Below are positions 6,150 through 7,352 of a stretch of DNA of 7,352 nucleotides, piece after piece. The position numbers were made by a program, and so were the translations under genes. The DNA lies in NCBI GenBank assembly GCA_003567055.1, contig PXAW01000032.1, positions 1 through 7,352 on the forward strand, in the 5' to 3' direction. The DNA is from Hyphomicrobiales bacterium (GTDB lineage Bacteria; Pseudomonadota; Alphaproteobacteria; Rhizobiales; Beijerinckiaceae). The notes beneath the pieces are model-generated. The model did no database searches. It had not been told where the DNA came from and saw only the letters and a program-made list of their open reading frames with translations. Position 1 is the first letter of the stretch; every line of letters begins with the position of its first letter.

Positions 6150-7046
6150 ATGGCGGAAGACGGTCAAAGAGCGCGTCTGGGGCGCGGCCTCGCAGCGCTG
6201 ATCGGCGATGTGGGCGAAGAGGATAATGTGACGGATCGCGGTCGCGGCCAGAAACGGGTTCCGGTCGAGTTCCTGAAGCCGAATCCGCGCAATCCGCGCA
6301 AGAGCTTCTCGGATGACGATCTGGCTGATCTCGCAAATTCCATCCGCGAGCGCGGCGTCATTCAGCCCATCGTCGTGCGGGCCCTGCCGAATCTGGCTGA
6401 TGCTTTCGAGATCATCGCTGGCGAGCGGCGCTGGCGCGCGGCGCAGCGCGCCGGCCTGCACGATGTGCCGATCGTCATCGTCGAGGCGGATGACCGCACC
6501 TCGCTGGAATTCGCCATTGTCGAGAACGTGCAGCGCGCGGATCTCAATCCGATCGAGGAGGCGGCCGGCTACCAGCGCCTGATGGATGAATTCGCCTATT
6601 CGCAGACGGATCTCGCCACCGTGATCGGCAAGAGCCGCAGCCATGTCGCCAATACGATGCGGCTTCTGAAGCTGCCCGATACTGTCCGGGTGATGCTGGA
6701 GGACGGCGAGCTCAGCGCCGGGCACGGGCGGGCGCTTCTGGGTATCGAGAATCCCGAGGCCGTTGCCCGCCGCATCCGCGATCAGGGGATGAATGTTCGT
6801 GACGTCGAGCGCCTCGCCCAGGAAGGTGACGACGCGGCACGGCGCCCGCGCAAGCGCAAGAGTGCCGAGAAGGATCCTGATACGCGGGCATTGGAGCAGG
6901 CACTCGAAGATGTGCTGGGTCTGTCAGTGAACATCGATCACAAGGGCAGTGGCGGGGAATTGCGCATCCGCTACGGTTCGCTTGATCAGCTCGATCAGCT
7001 TTGCCGCCGTCTCCGGGATTCCGCTCGCGCCGCTGCGGGAGGCTGA
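6150..7046 (+). CDS. parB: Chromosome-partitioning CTPase / DNA-binding protein ParB (Spo0J-type)
   Basis: ParB binds parS, hydrolyses CTP to form a sliding clamp and stimulates ParA. The protein has 298 residues. RARLGRGLAALIGD (7-20) is the N-terminal ParA-stimulating motif. The CTP-binding domain spans about 37-130, with PNPRNPRK (44-51), GVIQPIVVR (69-77), GERRWRAAQRAG (91-102) and ENVQRADLNP (125-134). The helix-turn-helix that reads parS is at about 152-172 (QTDLATVIGKSRSHVANTMR). A basic stretch RRPRKRK (231-237) precedes the C-terminal dimerisation domain (about 244-293). The ATG at 6150 has a strong purine-rich site at 6134-6142 (GAGGAGAGG), 7 bases away. ParB is 112 bases downstream of parA, an unusually wide gap for this pair, and ends 9 bases from the convergent holA. 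Its target is the parS site at 4527. Confidence 0.97.
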   Translation: MAEDGQRARLGRGLAALIGDVGEEDNVTDRGRGQKRVPVEFLKPNPRNPRKSFSDDDLADLANSIRERGVIQPIVVRALPNLADAFEIIAGERRWRAAQRAGLHDVPIVIVEADDRTSLEFAIVENVQRADLNPIEEAAGYQRLMDEFAYSQTDLATVIGKSRSHVANTMRLLKLPDTVRVMLEDGELSAGHGRALLGIENPEAVARRIRDQGMNVRDVERLAQEGDDAARRPRKRKSAEKDPDTRALEQALEDVLGLSVNIDHKGSGGELRIRYGSLDQLDQLCRRLRDSARAAAGG

Positions 7047-7055
7047 CGGGCCGGT

Positions 7056-7352
7056 TCAGCGGCGTTTGCTGCGGGCCGCACGGGCGATGTCGAGGACGGC
7101 CCGCGAGGTCAGAACATCCGTCAGCTCGGCATTGCGTCGCGTCTCGAGGACGGCTCCCTGCAGCCTTTCGATTGCGGCGCGCAGTCTCATCGGGTCCCAG
7201 GTTTCCAGCTGCGCTTTCGCAGCGGCCTTGCGTTTGAAAAACAGACCGCGCCAATTATCGACCACGCGCCCTGGTTGATCACCGCGCGCGACAGCTTCGG
7301 CATGCGGTAGCAGGGTGATGGCGTGGCGGATCAGGGCGCCGAGAAGAACAGG
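7056..7352 (-). CDS. holA: DNA polymerase III delta subunit, C-terminal fragment (start beyond right edge)
   Basis: HolA is the delta subunit of the clamp loader, which opens the sliding clamp during replication. The minus-strand frame is open from the window edge at 7352 to the TGA at 7056-7058 and gives the last 98 residues of a protein normally about 340 long. The piece begins PVLLGALIRHAITLLPHAEA, then carries FFKRKAAAKAQLETW, the conserved collar-domain segment of delta (F-KR--V--QL--W), and ends in the usual helix with ELTDVLTSRAVLDIARAARSK. Position supports the call: holA converges on parB in many Alphaproteobacteria. An internal GTG at 7265 is not a real start, because homology continues upstream of it. 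There are only 9 bases between the two stop codons, with no obvious bidirectional terminator. Confidence 0.85.
   Translation of the reverse strand, partial: PVLLGALIRHAITLLPHAEAVARGDQPGRVVDNWRGLFFKRKAAAKAQLETWDPMRLRAAIERLQGAVLETRRNAELTDVLTSRAVLDIARAARSKRR

Noticed and set aside
7044..7060. Bidirectional terminator between parB and holA
   Set aside because: There are only 9 bases between the stops and I could find no stem with T-tracts on either side.
1..7352. tRNA genes, CRISPR arrays, insertion sequences or transposase genes
   Set aside because: I saw no cloverleaf, regularly spaced repeats, transposase motifs or terminal inverted repeats. The window is almost fully covered by ordinary chromosomal genes.

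Overview
The window reads as a piece of a GC-rich alphaproteobacterial chromosome close to the replication origin. The evidence is the order mnmG (gidA) - rsmG (gidB) - parA - parB - convergent holA, a perfect parS centromere inside rsmG, and the strong G/C bias at third codon positions that creates long antisense reading frames. A member of the Hyphomicrobiales (Rhizobiales) or a relative is plausible, because a trpFB pair also sits near the origin cluster in that group, but the sequence alone does not fix the genus.

Layout, left to right. Positions 1-1618 (minus strand) hold the end of a tryptophan operon: trpF (phosphoribosylanthranilate isomerase) followed by trpB (tryptophan synthase beta), joined by a 4-base GTGA overlap; trpB runs off the left edge. 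Positions 1619-1814 form a divergent intergenic region with an 18-bp tandem repeat and inverted repeats. Positions 1815-2507 (plus strand) encode a membrane-anchored zinc metallopeptidase of the YugP/Zn_peptidase_2 type. A short gap with a weak hairpin, a candidate promoter and a DnaA-box-like word precedes the cluster mnmG (2612-4477), rsmG (4474-5136), parA (5156-6037) and parB (6150-7046). The last 297 bases (minus strand) hold the C-terminal end of holA, the DNA polymerase III delta subunit, convergent with parB.

Functionally there are three themes. TrpF and TrpB act in tryptophan biosynthesis. MnmG and RsmG modify tRNA wobble uridines and 16S rRNA. ParA, ParB and parS segregate the chromosome origin, and HolA belongs to the replicative clamp loader. 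mnmG, rsmG and parA are tightly packed and probably co-transcribed; parB follows after a 112-base gap containing a hairpin and has its own strong ribosome binding site.

All genes belong to known families and I see no undescribed multi-gene system. The more unusual signals are small: seven GANTC (CcrM-type) sites clustered in rsmG against eleven in the rest of the window, two of them beside parS; alternative pairings and an overlapping 49-codon frame in front of trpF; a DnaA-box-like word on the candidate mnmG promoter; and a hairpin in an unusually long parA-parB gap.
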